A DNA stretch of 64,000 nucleotides from Thauera carbonicopians (GCF_025699485.1 NZ_JANUXN010000010.1:1-64000); one strand, 5' to 3'. Counted from the first letter of the stretch, positions 34,386-42,840 are shown. Notes: generated from the letters alone by a model not told the origin. Program-made: numbers and translations.

Positions 34386-36098
34386 ATGCCCGAGTACCTT
34401 GCACCTGGCGTCTTCGTCGAGGAGACGAGTTTCCGCAACAAATCCATCGAGGGTGTCGGCACCAGCGTCGCGGCACTGATCGGGCCGACTCGCAGCGGGC
34501 CGCTGCGCGGCCTGCCCGAGGTGCTGACCAGCTATGCGGAGTTCGAACGCATTTACGGCGACGCGCAGGATCTGGCCATCGGCGCGGCTGGCGCCGCGGT
34601 GCCCAACTACACCGCGCATGCGGCGCGGGCCTTCTTCGACAACGGCGGCAAGCAGCTCTTCGTCGTGCGCGTGGCCGCTGGCGAGACCCAGCCCACGGCC
34701 GCAAGCACCAGGACGAGCGCCGAGGACACGGAAACCCCCGAACCTCCCGAGCCCGAGCCTCCCGAACCTCCTGAGCCCCCCGAACCTCCCGAGGATCCCG
34801 AGCCGCCCGAAGACACCGACGACGCCGAAAGCACCGAAGGCATCGTGACCTTCTTCAGCCGCTTCCCCGGCAAGGCCGGCGAATACACGCTGGAGCTGCG
34901 CTGGCGCGACACCGGCCAGCGCCGTTTCGATCTGGATGTGCACAGCGGCGGCAAGGACGGCGAAGTCATCTACACCTACGGCGAACTCTCCACCGCCCCC
35001 GGGAGCCTTGCCGCAGCGCTGCCGGCCGAGCCCGAGCGCCGTGCCGAAGCGCTGAGCTCGCCGATCGCAGTCTCCATCGAGCCGGCGGACGCAAGCGAGG
35101 AAGAGATCCGGAGCGCCTTGATCGCGCTATGCGATTCCGCAGCCATCACGCCCCAGGCCACTTCGCTCGATGGCCCACGCTACCTGATCACGCTCGCAGG
35201 CGGTTCGGACGGCGGCGAACCCACGGCCATCGACTACGCCGGCAAAACCGACGAGGTCAAGGGCAGCACCGGCCTGAAGGCGCTCGAAGACATCGAGGAC
35301 GTCTCCATCGTGATGACGCCCGCAGCGGCTGCCTCCACCGAGGACGTGCACAAGGCCGTCGTCCTGGAGATGCAGAAACATTGCCGCCGCATGCGCTATC
35401 GCATCGGCGTCGTCGATTCGCGCAAGGACCAGAGCATCGGCGAAGTGCGCGCCTTCGCCGGCAATTTCGACGATTCCCGCCTCGCCCTCTACTACCCCTG
35501 GGTCGTCACGCCCGACCCGACCGGCGGGCAGCGGGACATCGCCGTGCCGTCCTCCGGTTTCATCGCCGGCATCTACGCCCGCACCGACGTCGACCGCGGC
35601 GTGCACAAGGCCCCGGCCAACGAAGTCGTGCTCGGCGCACTGCGCTTCGACCAGCAGATCAACGCCTTCCAGCAGGAGCTGCTCAACCCCAACGGCATCA
35701 ACGTGCTGCGCTCCTTCGCCGGACGCGGCCATCGCGTATGGGGCGGGCGCACGCTGGCCAGCGATCCGGAATGGAAGTACGTCAATGTTCGGCGCTACTT
35801 CCTCTACCTCGAACGTTCGATCGAGAAGTCCACCCAGTGGGCGGTGTTCGAGCCGAACGGCGAGGCGCTGTGGGCCAACATCCGTTCCAGCGTCGAGGAC
35901 TTCCTGTTCAACGAATGGCGCAACGGCCGGCTGCTCGGCGGCACGCCCAAGGAAGCCTATTTCGTCCGCTGCGACCGCTCGACGATGACGCAGAACGACA
36001 TCGACAACGGCCGCATGGTGTGCCTCGTCGGCGTCGCCGCGCTGAAGCCCGCTGAATTCGTGATCTTCCGCATCGGCCAGAAGACCGCCGACGCCTGA
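34386..36098 (+). CDS. Contractile sheath protein (Afp2-4 / Pvc2-4-like) with a Pro-Glu-rich insertion
   Basis: A 570-residue sheath protein. The N-terminal MPEYLAPGVFVEETSFRNKS and GVGTSVAALIGPTRSGP are hallmarks of contractile-tail sheaths. The C-terminal domain has FIAGIYARTDVDRGVHKAPA, GINVLRSFAGRGHRVWGGRT and NGRLLGGTPKEAYFVRCD, with the last strand LKPAEFVIFRI that extends to neighbouring subunits. Residues ~116-145 are an unusual run of P-E-P/P-P-E repeats inserted between the first conserved block and the variable surface domain. A good ribosome site (aaggag) precedes ATG 34386. It surrounds the tube and contracts to drive injection. Confidence 0.95.
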   Translation: MPEYLAPGVFVEETSFRNKSIEGVGTSVAALIGPTRSGPLRGLPEVLTSYAEFERIYGDAQDLAIGAAGAAVPNYTAHAARAFFDNGGKQLFVVRVAAGETQPTAASTRTSAEDTETPEPPEPEPPEPPEPPEPPEDPEPPEDTDDAESTEGIVTFFSRFPGKAGEYTLELRWRDTGQRRFDLDVHSGGKDGEVIYTYGELSTAPGSLAAALPAEPERRAEALSSPIAVSIEPADASEEEIRSALIALCDSAAITPQATSLDGPRYLITLAGGSDGGEPTAIDYAGKTDEVKGSTGLKALEDIEDVSIVMTPAAAASTEDVHKAVVLEMQKHCRRMRYRIGVVDSRKDQSIGEVRAFAGNFDDSRLALYYPWVVTPDPTGGQRDIAVPSSGFIAGIYARTDVDRGVHKAPANEVVLGALRFDQQINAFQQELLNPNGINVLRSFAGRGHRVWGGRTLASDPEWKYVNVRRYFLYLERSIEKSTQWAVFEPNGEALWANIRSSVEDFLFNEWRNGRLLGGTPKEAYFVRCDRSTMTQNDIDNGRMVCLVGVAALKPAEFVIFRIGQKTADA

Positions 36099-36115
36099 AA
36101 ACCGGAGAAAGAGTC

Positions 36116-36574
36116 ATGGCCACTTTCCGTGAAACCCCCTACTCGGCGTTCAACTTCCTCGTCGATCTCGAACCCGGCCAGGGCAGCGAGGTGCGCGCCG
36201 GCTTCTCCGAGGTGTCGGGCCTCAATGCCGAAGTCACGATCGCCGAGTACCGCGCCGGCAACGATCGCGTGAACTACGTGCGCAAGGTACCGGGCATCCA
36301 CAAGGCCGGCGACGTCACGCTCAAGCGCGGCGTGATCGGGGCGCAGAACCTCTACGAATGGCTGGAGCTGGGCCGCATCGGCAAGATTTCCGAGGCCAAG
36401 CGCGACATCGCCATCAAGCTGCAGTCCGAAGACCGCAGCGAAACCGTACTCACCTGGAAGCTGCGCGGCGCGATCCCGATCAAATGGACCGGGCCGACGC
36501 TGACCGCCAAGGGCGGCGGCGACGTCGCCATCGAGGAACTGGTGCTGTCCGTCGAGACCATCGAGCAGGAATGA
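36116..36574 (+). CDS. Inner tube protein, T4 gp19-like (Afp1/5-like)
   Basis: A 152-residue protein typical of the eCIS tube. It begins ATFRETPYSAFNFLVDLEPG and includes VRAGFSEVSGLNAEVTIAEY, RKVPGIHKAGDVTLKRGVIG and the end EELVLSVETIEQE, all core features of the phage_T4_gp19 family. Hexameric rings of it stack into the hollow tube that holds cargo. It follows the sheath gene by 17 bases with a ggagaaag ribosome site. A second tube gene lies further downstream, as usual in eCIS. Confidence 0.94.
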   Translation: MATFRETPYSAFNFLVDLEPGQGSEVRAGFSEVSGLNAEVTIAEYRAGNDRVNYVRKVPGIHKAGDVTLKRGVIGAQNLYEWLELGRIGKISEAKRDIAIKLQSEDRSETVLTWKLRGAIPIKWTGPTLTAKGGGDVAIEELVLSVETIEQE

Positions 36575-36578
36575 AGCC

Positions 36579-38189
36579 ATGCTGCTCGCCGACCGCCGCA
36601 TCGAGCTGGACGCCCGCCCCGAGCCGGGGCGGCTTGCGCCCGTCGAGGTCGTGATGATCGGCCACTGCCCGTCGCCCGACGGCGGCGCGCAGTGGCCGCG
36701 GCTCGCACGCGACGCCGTCGTGCTGGCAGACATCGAGGCACTGGGTTTCGCCAGGCAGGTCGAACGGCTGCGCCGGCTCTTCGACGAGCCGGAACTGGCC
36801 GCTGCGGACGATGCCGACCTGCTCGCGCTGTACCGGCTGCCGATCCCGATCCGCTCGCTCGGCCATTTCCAGGCGCTGTTCCCGTTCGCCTTCGATACCG
36901 ACACCGGCTATCGCAGCACCCTCGCCGGACGCGCGGCCTGGCTGCCGCTGGCGGTGCAGGACTTCTTCGCCGGCACGGCAAGCAGCAATGCCGATGCCGG
37001 CATACCCGACACCCGCACGCTGTGGATCATCCGCGTGCCCGAACGCGACGGCATCGGCGCCTTCCTGCCGCGTCCCGGCGCCGATCTGGTCGAGCCGGAC
37101 ACGCTGGGCGCCTTCGAGCACGCGCTGCTGGTGCCGCGAGCCGGCATCCTCGCCCTGCCCGACCTCGAACGCCTGCTGGTGCCCGCCGCGCTGCCCGACG
37201 TGCCGCGCCTGCGGCTGGCGAACCCCGAACCGGTTTTTCTGCCCTGCGGCACCGAGATCGACGACACCCACCGCGAACGCCGCAACCCGGACGAGATGCC
37301 GGCCGCGGACGAAACCGCCGATCCCCGCCGGATCGTCGCCGACATCGCGCGCACGCTGGCGCGGCTGCGGCCGGATCTGCAGTGCCTGCTCGCGCTGCCG
37401 CTCGACTCGCGGCCGGAAGACGAACTGCCCGCGCCTTCGCCCGCATTCCTCGACATGTTGCGCGGCAGGACCGCCGCTGGTGCGACGGACGACGAGAAGG
37501 TGAAAGACAGCGCGGCATTCCGCCGGCTGCGCCACCTGCAGTTCGTCTGGCCCTATCTGCGCGGCGACGACCGCGCGCTCGGCTCCCCCTGCGGGCTCAT
37601 TGCCGGCATGCAGGCACGCGCCGCCCAGCGCTTCGGCGCCTGGCGCTCGATGGCCGGCCGCCCGCTGCCCGGCATGCTGCAGCCCTGGCCGCCGATGACG
37701 CAGCAGCGCGCGACCGGATTGCGGGAAGATCCCGGCGTCACGGTGCTGCTCATGCGCAGCGGAAAACTCCAGGTGGACGACGAAGCACTATGCACGCCCT
37801 GCCTGCCCGCCGCCGACCTCGACCGCATGAACAAGGCCGCCCGCGCGCTGGACCAATGGCGCTCGGCCGAGGCGATGCGCTTCATCGGCTGGCTGCGTCG
37901 CGAACTGCGCGCGCTGGGCGAACGGCTGGCATTCGACATCGACCCGCGCGACCCGCGGGCGGAAATCGCCCTGCGCGCCTTCTTCGGCCGGCTCCATGCC
38001 GCCGGCGCGCTGCGCGGCGCCCGCCCGGAGGACGCCTTCCGCATCCGGCAACTGCCACAGGCCGAATCGGCGCTGGCCTTCGAGATCGAAGTCGCCCTCG
38101 CCTATCCGCTGGACCGGATACGCATCACCTTCCTGCAGGACCGCCATGCCAGCGGGGCGGACACACGGATCGAGGCGATCGATGGCTGA
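36579..38189 (+). CDS. Highly diverged sheath-like protein
   Basis: A 536-residue protein that at first looks unknown. Its C-terminal 200 residues align with the sheath gene upstream: SPCGLIAGMQARAAQRFGAW (residues 336-355) against SSGFIAGIYARTDVDRGVHK; GVTVLLMRSGKLQVDDEAL against the GINVLRSF-RGHRVWGGRT segment; and AGALRGARPEDAFRIRQ (475-491) against NGRLLGGTPKEAYFVRCD. The final strand is YPLDRIRITFLQ. The N-terminal half shows little sheath likeness beyond a possible domain with LQCLLALPLDSRPEDE. Afp has three sheath paralogues (Afp2, Afp3, Afp4); this may be the baseplate-proximal or cap sheath. It overlaps the next gene by 8 bases. Confidence 0.68.
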   Translation: MLLADRRIELDARPEPGRLAPVEVVMIGHCPSPDGGAQWPRLARDAVVLADIEALGFARQVERLRRLFDEPELAAADDADLLALYRLPIPIRSLGHFQALFPFAFDTDTGYRSTLAGRAAWLPLAVQDFFAGTASSNADAGIPDTRTLWIIRVPERDGIGAFLPRPGADLVEPDTLGAFEHALLVPRAGILALPDLERLLVPAALPDVPRLRLANPEPVFLPCGTEIDDTHRERRNPDEMPAADETADPRRIVADIARTLARLRPDLQCLLALPLDSRPEDELPAPSPAFLDMLRGRTAAGATDDEKVKDSAAFRRLRHLQFVWPYLRGDDRALGSPCGLIAGMQARAAQRFGAWRSMAGRPLPGMLQPWPPMTQQRATGLREDPGVTVLLMRSGKLQVDDEALCTPCLPAADLDRMNKAARALDQWRSAEAMRFIGWLRRELRALGERLAFDIDPRDPRAEIALRAFFGRLHAAGALRGARPEDAFRIRQLPQAESALAFEIEVALAYPLDRIRITFLQDRHASGADTRIEAIDG

Positions 38190-38643
38190 ACATGCCGAAT
38201 TCATTCCCTTCCGCTTCCACGTCGCGCTGTACGACGGCGAAGGCGGCAGCCTGCTGTGCGAAGGCGCCTTCAGCGAAGTCACCGGACTGGAAGCGACGAT
38301 GGCGCCCAAGGCACTGAAGGAAGGCGGGCGCAACTGGGGCGAGGTGCAGCTCGCCGGCCCGACGACTTTCGCGCCCATCGTCCTCAAGCGCGGCATCACC
38401 GCGGTGGCCGACCTGTGGCGCTGGTTCGACGTCTCCACCCGCCAGTCCAACCATGCACTTCGCATGAACGGCACCATCGACGTGTTCCACCCCGAGAAGC
38501 CCGACCGGCCCCTGCTGCGCTGGCGCATCACCAACGCGCTGCCGACCCGCTTCAAGGGGCCGGATCTGTCCTCGACGGCCAACCAGGTCGCCATCGAGGA
38601 ACTGCAACTCGTACACGAAGGCCTGGAACTCGAGCGCGCCTGA
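38182..38643 (+). CDS. Second inner tube protein, T4 gp19-like (Afp5-like)
   Basis: A 153-residue gp19-family protein, paralogous to the tube gene two genes upstream. Shared landmarks are the early FIPFRFHVAL, GAFSEVTGLEATMAPKAL, FAPIVLKRGITAVADLWRWF and the end AIEELQLVHEGLELERA. In Afp and PVC the minor tube protein Afp5/Pvc5 forms the first ring on the hub. The start ATG at 38182 overlaps the diverged sheath gene; no other start gives a proper N-terminus. Confidence 0.92.
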   Translation: MAEHAEFIPFRFHVALYDGEGGSLLCEGAFSEVTGLEATMAPKALKEGGRNWGEVQLAGPTTFAPIVLKRGITAVADLWRWFDVSTRQSNHALRMNGTIDVFHPEKPDRPLLRWRITNALPTRFKGPDLSSTANQVAIEELQLVHEGLELERA

Positions 38644-38654
38644 GGAAACCAGCC

Positions 38655-39353
38655 ATGCCCGCCATGCAGATCGCCCGCGCCAAGCTGATCCCGATGAACG
38701 GCGATCAGGTCGAGACCGACGAGAGCAAGCACATCGACGTGCAGTTCAACCCGGCGACGTTGCGCGTGACGCTGTCGAACACCCTGAAGGCCGACAACAA
38801 GGGCGGTAGCGGCGGCAGCGGCGCCGCGGCGCAGTACGTGGACAAGAGCGAATCCACGCTCGCGGTCGAACTGGTGTTCGACACCAGCGTCACCGCCGAA
38901 CTGGGCGCGGAAAGACGCGAGACGGTCGCCGCCAACACCGACGTCCGCACGCTGACCAAGCGCATCGCCGAAGCTTTCATGAAACCGCAGGATGCCGGCT
39001 CGGAGCGCCCCAAGGCCCCGGTGCGCTGCCGCTTCCAGTGGGGTAGCTTCCAGTTCACCGGCATGTTGTCGAGCTATTCCGAAACGCTCGATTTCTTCGC
39101 GCCGGAAGGCATCCCGCTACGCGCGACGCTGGCGCTGACCTTCAAGGAGGACCGCTACCAGTTCGACCTCGATCCTGCCGTGCAGGCCGCCGCCCGCCCG
39201 GGCTTTGCCCCCGGCGGCCAGAGCGCGGCAGGCGCGGCGCAGGCAGCGGGCCGGAACCCGCGCGACTGGCGCGGCGTGGCCGATCTCAACAAGCTCGACA
39301 ACCCGCGCTTCACGCCGCCGGGTGCCGTGCTGCTTCCCTTCGGAGGCCGATGA
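38655..39353 (+). CDS. eCIS tube-initiator protein (CIS_tube, Afp7-like) with a partial LysM end
   Basis: A 232-residue protein. The first ~190 residues match the CIS_tube domain of Afp7: HIDVQFNPATLRVTLSNTLK, SESTLAVELVFDTSVT, RTLTKRIAEAFMKP, PVRCRFQWGSFQFTGMLSS and GIPLRATLALTFKED. A Gly/Ala-rich linker follows (~190-208), then RDWRGVADLNKLDNPRFTPP and GAVLLPF, which matches the second half of a LysM motif; the first half (L-x-x-IA) is not evident. Afp7 connects tube and hub. It is coupled to the next small gene (ATGATG overlap). Confidence 0.88.
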   Translation: MPAMQIARAKLIPMNGDQVETDESKHIDVQFNPATLRVTLSNTLKADNKGGSGGSGAAAQYVDKSESTLAVELVFDTSVTAELGAERRETVAANTDVRTLTKRIAEAFMKPQDAGSERPKAPVRCRFQWGSFQFTGMLSSYSETLDFFAPEGIPLRATLALTFKEDRYQFDLDPAVQAAARPGFAPGGQSAAGAAQAAGRNPRDWRGVADLNKLDNPRFTPPGAVLLPFGGR

Positions 39354-39517
39354 TGCCCTTGATCATCGATGAACTCGTGGCCGAAGTTCAACCCGAGCCG
39401 AACCCCGCGCAGAACGCCGGCGCCGACGTCCGCCCTCCCCAGGGCCAGCCGGGCGAGACGCTGTTCGATCTGCTCGCCATTGCACGCGAACGGGAGGCCC
39501 GCCTTGTCATCGACTGA
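39350..39517 (+). CDS. DUF5908 (Afp6-like) small eCIS protein
   Basis: A 55-codon gene. It starts at ATG 39350 (or 39353), overlapping the stop of the Afp7-like gene, and reads MMPLIIDELVAEVQPEP, ending with LFDLLAIAREREARLVID. The N-terminal pattern MP-(I/L)-x-I-x-EL-x-(I/V) is the hallmark of DUF5908 peptides found in nearly all eCIS at this position; Afp6 is of this kind. The function is not known. The next gene starts inside it (TTG 39504), with its ribosome site gggagg within this coding sequence. Confidence 0.78.
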   Translation: MMPLIIDELVAEVQPEPNPAQNAGADVRPPQGQPGETLFDLLAIAREREARLVID

Positions 39518-40553
39518 GCCCGCCTTCGTCAGCGCCCGTCCGCGCCTGCGCATCGACGGCAGCACGCTGCCCGCGCTGGGCGAGGCGGCGCTCGCGCTGT
39601 CGGTGCATCTGCCTGCCAGCGGCATGGCAAGCGCCGAACTGCGGGTGATCAACTGGCTGCCGGGTGACGCAGGCGCGCCGGATTTCGCCTTCCAGCAGCT
39701 GCGCCTGGGCAGCCGGCTGGAGATCCTGCTCGGCGAGACCGGGGACAGCGCGGTGTTTTCCGGCGACATCACCGCGCTGGAAGAACGCTACGGCGACGGT
39801 GCACCGCAACTCGTGATCCTCGCCGAGGACGCCCTGCACAAGCTCGCACGCAGCCGCGCCAGCCGCGTGTTCGAGAACCAGGGCCTGGGCGAGGTCGTGC
39901 GTGCGATCGCCAGTGAAGCCGGCCTGCAGGCCGACGTCGATGTCGACGCCGGCAGCGCCGACTGGCTGCAGCACAACGAAAGCCATCTCGCCTTCCTGCT
40001 GCGCCTGCTGGGCCCGCACGGCATTTCGCTGCGTATGCAGGACGGCCGCCTGCGCGCACGCGCCGAAGAGGCCGACGCCAGGCCGGTACGCGTCGATCCC
40101 GCCGCCAACGCCCGGCGCGTGCGCATCGTCGCCGACCTCAACCGCCAGCCCCGCGAAGTGCTGGCCAAGGGCTACAACCTCGCCGCCGATGCCGACGCGA
40201 ACGGCAGCAGTTCCGCGCTCGCCCCGTCGCCATCCGGCCAGACCGCCGCGGCGACACTGGCCGAACTTGGCTGGGACGGCCGCTCGCCGCGCCCCCATCC
40301 CTACCCGCGCTCGCAGGCCGAAGCCGACTCCCTGGCCCGCGGCGCCTTCCAGCGCGACGCGCAGCGCTTCCTGCACGGCGAGATCGTCTGCACCGGCACC
40401 CCGGAACTGGGCGCCGGGCGCGAGCTGGAGCTGGCCGGCGTGTCGCCGCGGCTGGCCGGCCGCTACCGCATCACCGAATGCTGGCATCACTTCGACAACA
40501 CCCAGGGCCTGTCCACTCGTCTGCGTGTCGAACGTCCGGACTGGAACCCATGA
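39504..40553 (+). CDS. Hub protein, phage late control D / gp27-like (N-terminal VgrG part, Afp8-like)
   Basis: A 349-residue protein. The start is TTG 39504 (encoding M-SSTEPAFVSARPRLRIDG), with gggagg 7 bases upstream; no ATG precedes the conserved part. Typical hub segments are SRLEILLGETGDSAVFSGDI, IRAIASEAGLQADVDVDAGS (the real text begins VVRAIASEAG), SHLAFLLRLLGPHGISLRMQ and the end GRYRITECWHHFDNTQG. It corresponds to the gp27-like half of Afp8/VgrG. The gp5-like half is the separate next gene (4-base overlap), so the hub-spike is split. It forms the trimeric hub under the tube. Confidence 0.87.
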   Translation: MSSTEPAFVSARPRLRIDGSTLPALGEAALALSVHLPASGMASAELRVINWLPGDAGAPDFAFQQLRLGSRLEILLGETGDSAVFSGDITALEERYGDGAPQLVILAEDALHKLARSRASRVFENQGLGEVVRAIASEAGLQADVDVDAGSADWLQHNESHLAFLLRLLGPHGISLRMQDGRLRARAEEADARPVRVDPAANARRVRIVADLNRQPREVLAKGYNLAADADANGSSSALAPSPSGQTAAATLAELGWDGRSPRPHPYPRSQAEADSLARGAFQRDAQRFLHGEIVCTGTPELGAGRELELAGVSPRLAGRYRITECWHHFDNTQGLSTRLRVERPDWNP

Positions 40554-41191
40554 ACACCCACCACAGCCCCGGCACCCTGCACGAGCTGCACCTCGGTGTG
40601 GTGCTCGACAACGCCGATCCGGAACACCGCGGTCGCGTGAAACTGCGCCTGCCGGCGACCGGCCTGGAAACCTGGGCGGCGGTGATGGTGCCCAGCGCCG
40701 GCAGCGGCTACGGCCTCAGCCTGCTGCCGCGCGTCGGCGAACAGGTGATCCTCGCCTTCGTCAGTCCGGAGCTGCCCATCGTGCTCGGCGCGGTATGGAG
40801 CGGCGGCAGCAGCCAGCCCGGCGACGCCGAACCGGTGGAAGAACGCTACTTCATCCAGAGTCCGGCCGGCATCAAGGTGCTGCTGGACGACCAGGAACCC
40901 AGGGTCCGCATCGAAACGCCGGCCGGCAACCACGTCACGATCACCGACCAGGGCGGCGGCAGGATCACCGTCGAGCAAGGTGGGGAAAAGGTCGAGATGT
41001 CGCCCGGCAGCATCAAGGTGAGCAGCGCCGGCGAGGTGAAGATCGAGGCGTCGATGCTCACGGTGTCGGCCGGCATGGTCAAGGTCGACGCCGGCATGAG
41101 CAAGTTTTCCGGTGTCGTGCAGTGCGACACCCTGATCAGCAACGCTGTCGTGTCGGCGAGCTACTCGCCGGGAGCGGGGAACCTATGGTGA
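40550..41191 (+). CDS. Spike protein, gp5/VgrG OB-fold and beta-helix part
   Basis: A 213-residue protein. The N-terminal OB-fold begins LHLGVVLDNADPEHRGRVKL and continues with SAGSGYGLSLLPRVGEQVIL and ELPIVLGAVWSGG, hallmark segments of gpV/gp5/VgrG. The C-terminal ~100 residues are short repeating strands (VRIETPAGNHVTITDQ, RITVEQGGEKVEMSPGSIKV and so on) that should form the triangular beta-helix needle. Together with the preceding gene it equals one full Afp8/VgrG. The end, near SASYSPGAGNLW, carries no PAAR domain. Confidence 0.9.
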   Translation: MNTHHSPGTLHELHLGVVLDNADPEHRGRVKLRLPATGLETWAAVMVPSAGSGYGLSLLPRVGEQVILAFVSPELPIVLGAVWSGGSSQPGDAEPVEERYFIQSPAGIKVLLDDQEPRVRIETPAGNHVTITDQGGGRITVEQGGEKVEMSPGSIKVSSAGEVKIEASMLTVSAGMVKVDAGMSKFSGVVQCDTLISNAVVSASYSPGAGNLW

Positions 41192-42840
41192 GCACTGTCG
41201 AAGACGCCCTGCTGGCCGAACAAGCCCGGCGCGCAGCGAAATCCGCCGGCACGACGAGCATGCATCAGCCGCGCGTGGCCGCGCCTTTCTTCGCCGGCGC
41301 CGGCGACGGCGCGACGCTGCACCGCTACCTGGACGACGACTTCGTCGCCCGCTTCCTCGAAGACGCCCGCAGCGGCCGCCTGACGAGGATGACGGCGCAG
41401 CCCTGGTTCGGTCAGGACCGCTTCGGCCGCTTCAGGAACGAACCGACGCTGCGCCTGCCGATGCACCGCAGCTTCTACGTGCTGTGCGCCGAAGTGCAGT
41501 GCATGATCCCCGGCGCGCCGGCTTTCGATCCGAAGAAGATCCTCGGCGCCGGCATGGTGGTACGCCGCATGCCCGCCGACGGCCCGCCGCAGCGCTGGAT
41601 GATCGCCGACGGCCAGCCGCTGGGCTGGCGCGGCGGCCCGATTCCGGGCCACGACCCGGACGACGTACACCGCCTCACCGCCCGCGGCCTGCTGCCGCAG
41701 CGCTTCCCCGAGCCGCCCTATTCGGGTGAAGAGCTCACTCCGCTGCACCCGCTGCTGGTCCGCCGCCGCAATGCCAACGGCACCGTGCGCAGCCACACGC
41801 TGCTGTGGGGCTACCTGCCGCTGGGCGGCAGCGCGCGCGAAACCGCCGACACGCCGCTGCCGCAAACCGGCGGCGGCCAGACGCCCGATTTCGGCCTCGA
41901 ACACGCCTGGCCGCTCGGCAGCAGGGGTGCGAAGGCCTGGGCCGCAGGCGACGGGCAGCTCGTCACCAACGGCATCGCGACCGCCGGCTTCGTCGAACTG
42001 CTGCAGACGCTGGTCGCGCAGTTCCAGGTTCACGACGCCGCCGACGCCGACAACGCCGGACTGCGCGCGCTGCTCGGCCAGTTGCGCTTCCATACGCTGG
42101 ACCAGCGCGTCGTCGACGACAGCCTGATTGCCCGGCTCGTCCATGTCCCCGGCGAGACGGTACTCGCATGGCTGGAGCGGAGTGCGCCAGCCCTGATCAC
42201 GCTCTTTGCACGGATTGCCCGCAACGACGTCACTCCCGGCTCGGTTGCCTTGCCCGCCGGCGGCAACCAGACGCGCAACGACCATCTCGTCCTTTCCGAG
42301 CAGCAGGCCGCCGACCTGCGCAGCCTCGTCGCGCTGCGCCTGGCCCGCGCCCAGGTACGCTTCGACGATGGCCTGGCGCTGCCGCGCTACGGCCAGACCG
42401 AGGGCGACCGTTTCGTCGCCCTGCCCTTCGTGCGCTGGGCCGACGACTGCGGCTGCGAACGCGTTGCCTGGGGGCCGGCGAGTCCGATGTTCCGCGTCGC
42501 CTCGCCCTTCGACCCCGACGCGCAGCGCCCGACCACCATCGTGCTGCCTTCGCTGGACGATTTCAGACGCGGCCTGCCGCGCGGCGTCGCGATGCTCACA
42601 TCCAAATCGCTCGCCGACGTGCTGCGCAGGATCCAGCCCGGCATCGACATGAAGGAAGGCGGCCCCGGCAATCGTTCGGGAAGTTGCTGGAGCTTCGGCT
42701 TCAGCCTGCCGGCGATCACGCTGTGCGCGATGCTGCTGCTGATGGTCGTCATCAACCTGCTCAATCTCTTTCTCGGCTGGCTGCCATGGGTCTTCATCGC
42801 CCTGCCCCGGCTGTGCCTGAAAGCGCTGAAAGGAAAATGA
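41185..42840 (+). CDS. Unrecognised eCIS protein with a C-terminal membrane anchor
   Basis: A 551-residue protein overlapping the spike gene by 7 bases and the gp25 gene by 4. No known family is recognised. The main body is soluble, with segments such as MHRSFYVLCAEVQCMIPGAP, RSHTLLWGYLPLGGSAR and RFVALPFVRWADDCGCERVA. The last ~45 residues hold two close hydrophobic stretches (LPAITLCAMLLLMVVINLL and FLGWLPWVFIALP) and a basic tail LCLKALKGK, so a membrane hairpin or anchor is likely. Most eCIS particles are cytoplasmic until lysis, so a membrane protein inside the operon is notable. It occupies the spot where an Afp10-like tip gene might be expected. Function unknown. Confidence 0.7.
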   Translation: MVSTVEDALLAEQARRAAKSAGTTSMHQPRVAAPFFAGAGDGATLHRYLDDDFVARFLEDARSGRLTRMTAQPWFGQDRFGRFRNEPTLRLPMHRSFYVLCAEVQCMIPGAPAFDPKKILGAGMVVRRMPADGPPQRWMIADGQPLGWRGGPIPGHDPDDVHRLTARGLLPQRFPEPPYSGEELTPLHPLLVRRRNANGTVRSHTLLWGYLPLGGSARETADTPLPQTGGGQTPDFGLEHAWPLGSRGAKAWAAGDGQLVTNGIATAGFVELLQTLVAQFQVHDAADADNAGLRALLGQLRFHTLDQRVVDDSLIARLVHVPGETVLAWLERSAPALITLFARIARNDVTPGSVALPAGGNQTRNDHLVLSEQQAADLRSLVALRLARAQVRFDDGLALPRYGQTEGDRFVALPFVRWADDCGCERVAWGPASPMFRVASPFDPDAQRPTTIVLPSLDDFRRGLPRGVAMLTSKSLADVLRRIQPGIDMKEGGPGNRSGSCWSFGFSLPAITLCAMLLLMVVINLLNLFLGWLPWVFIALPRLCLKALKGK

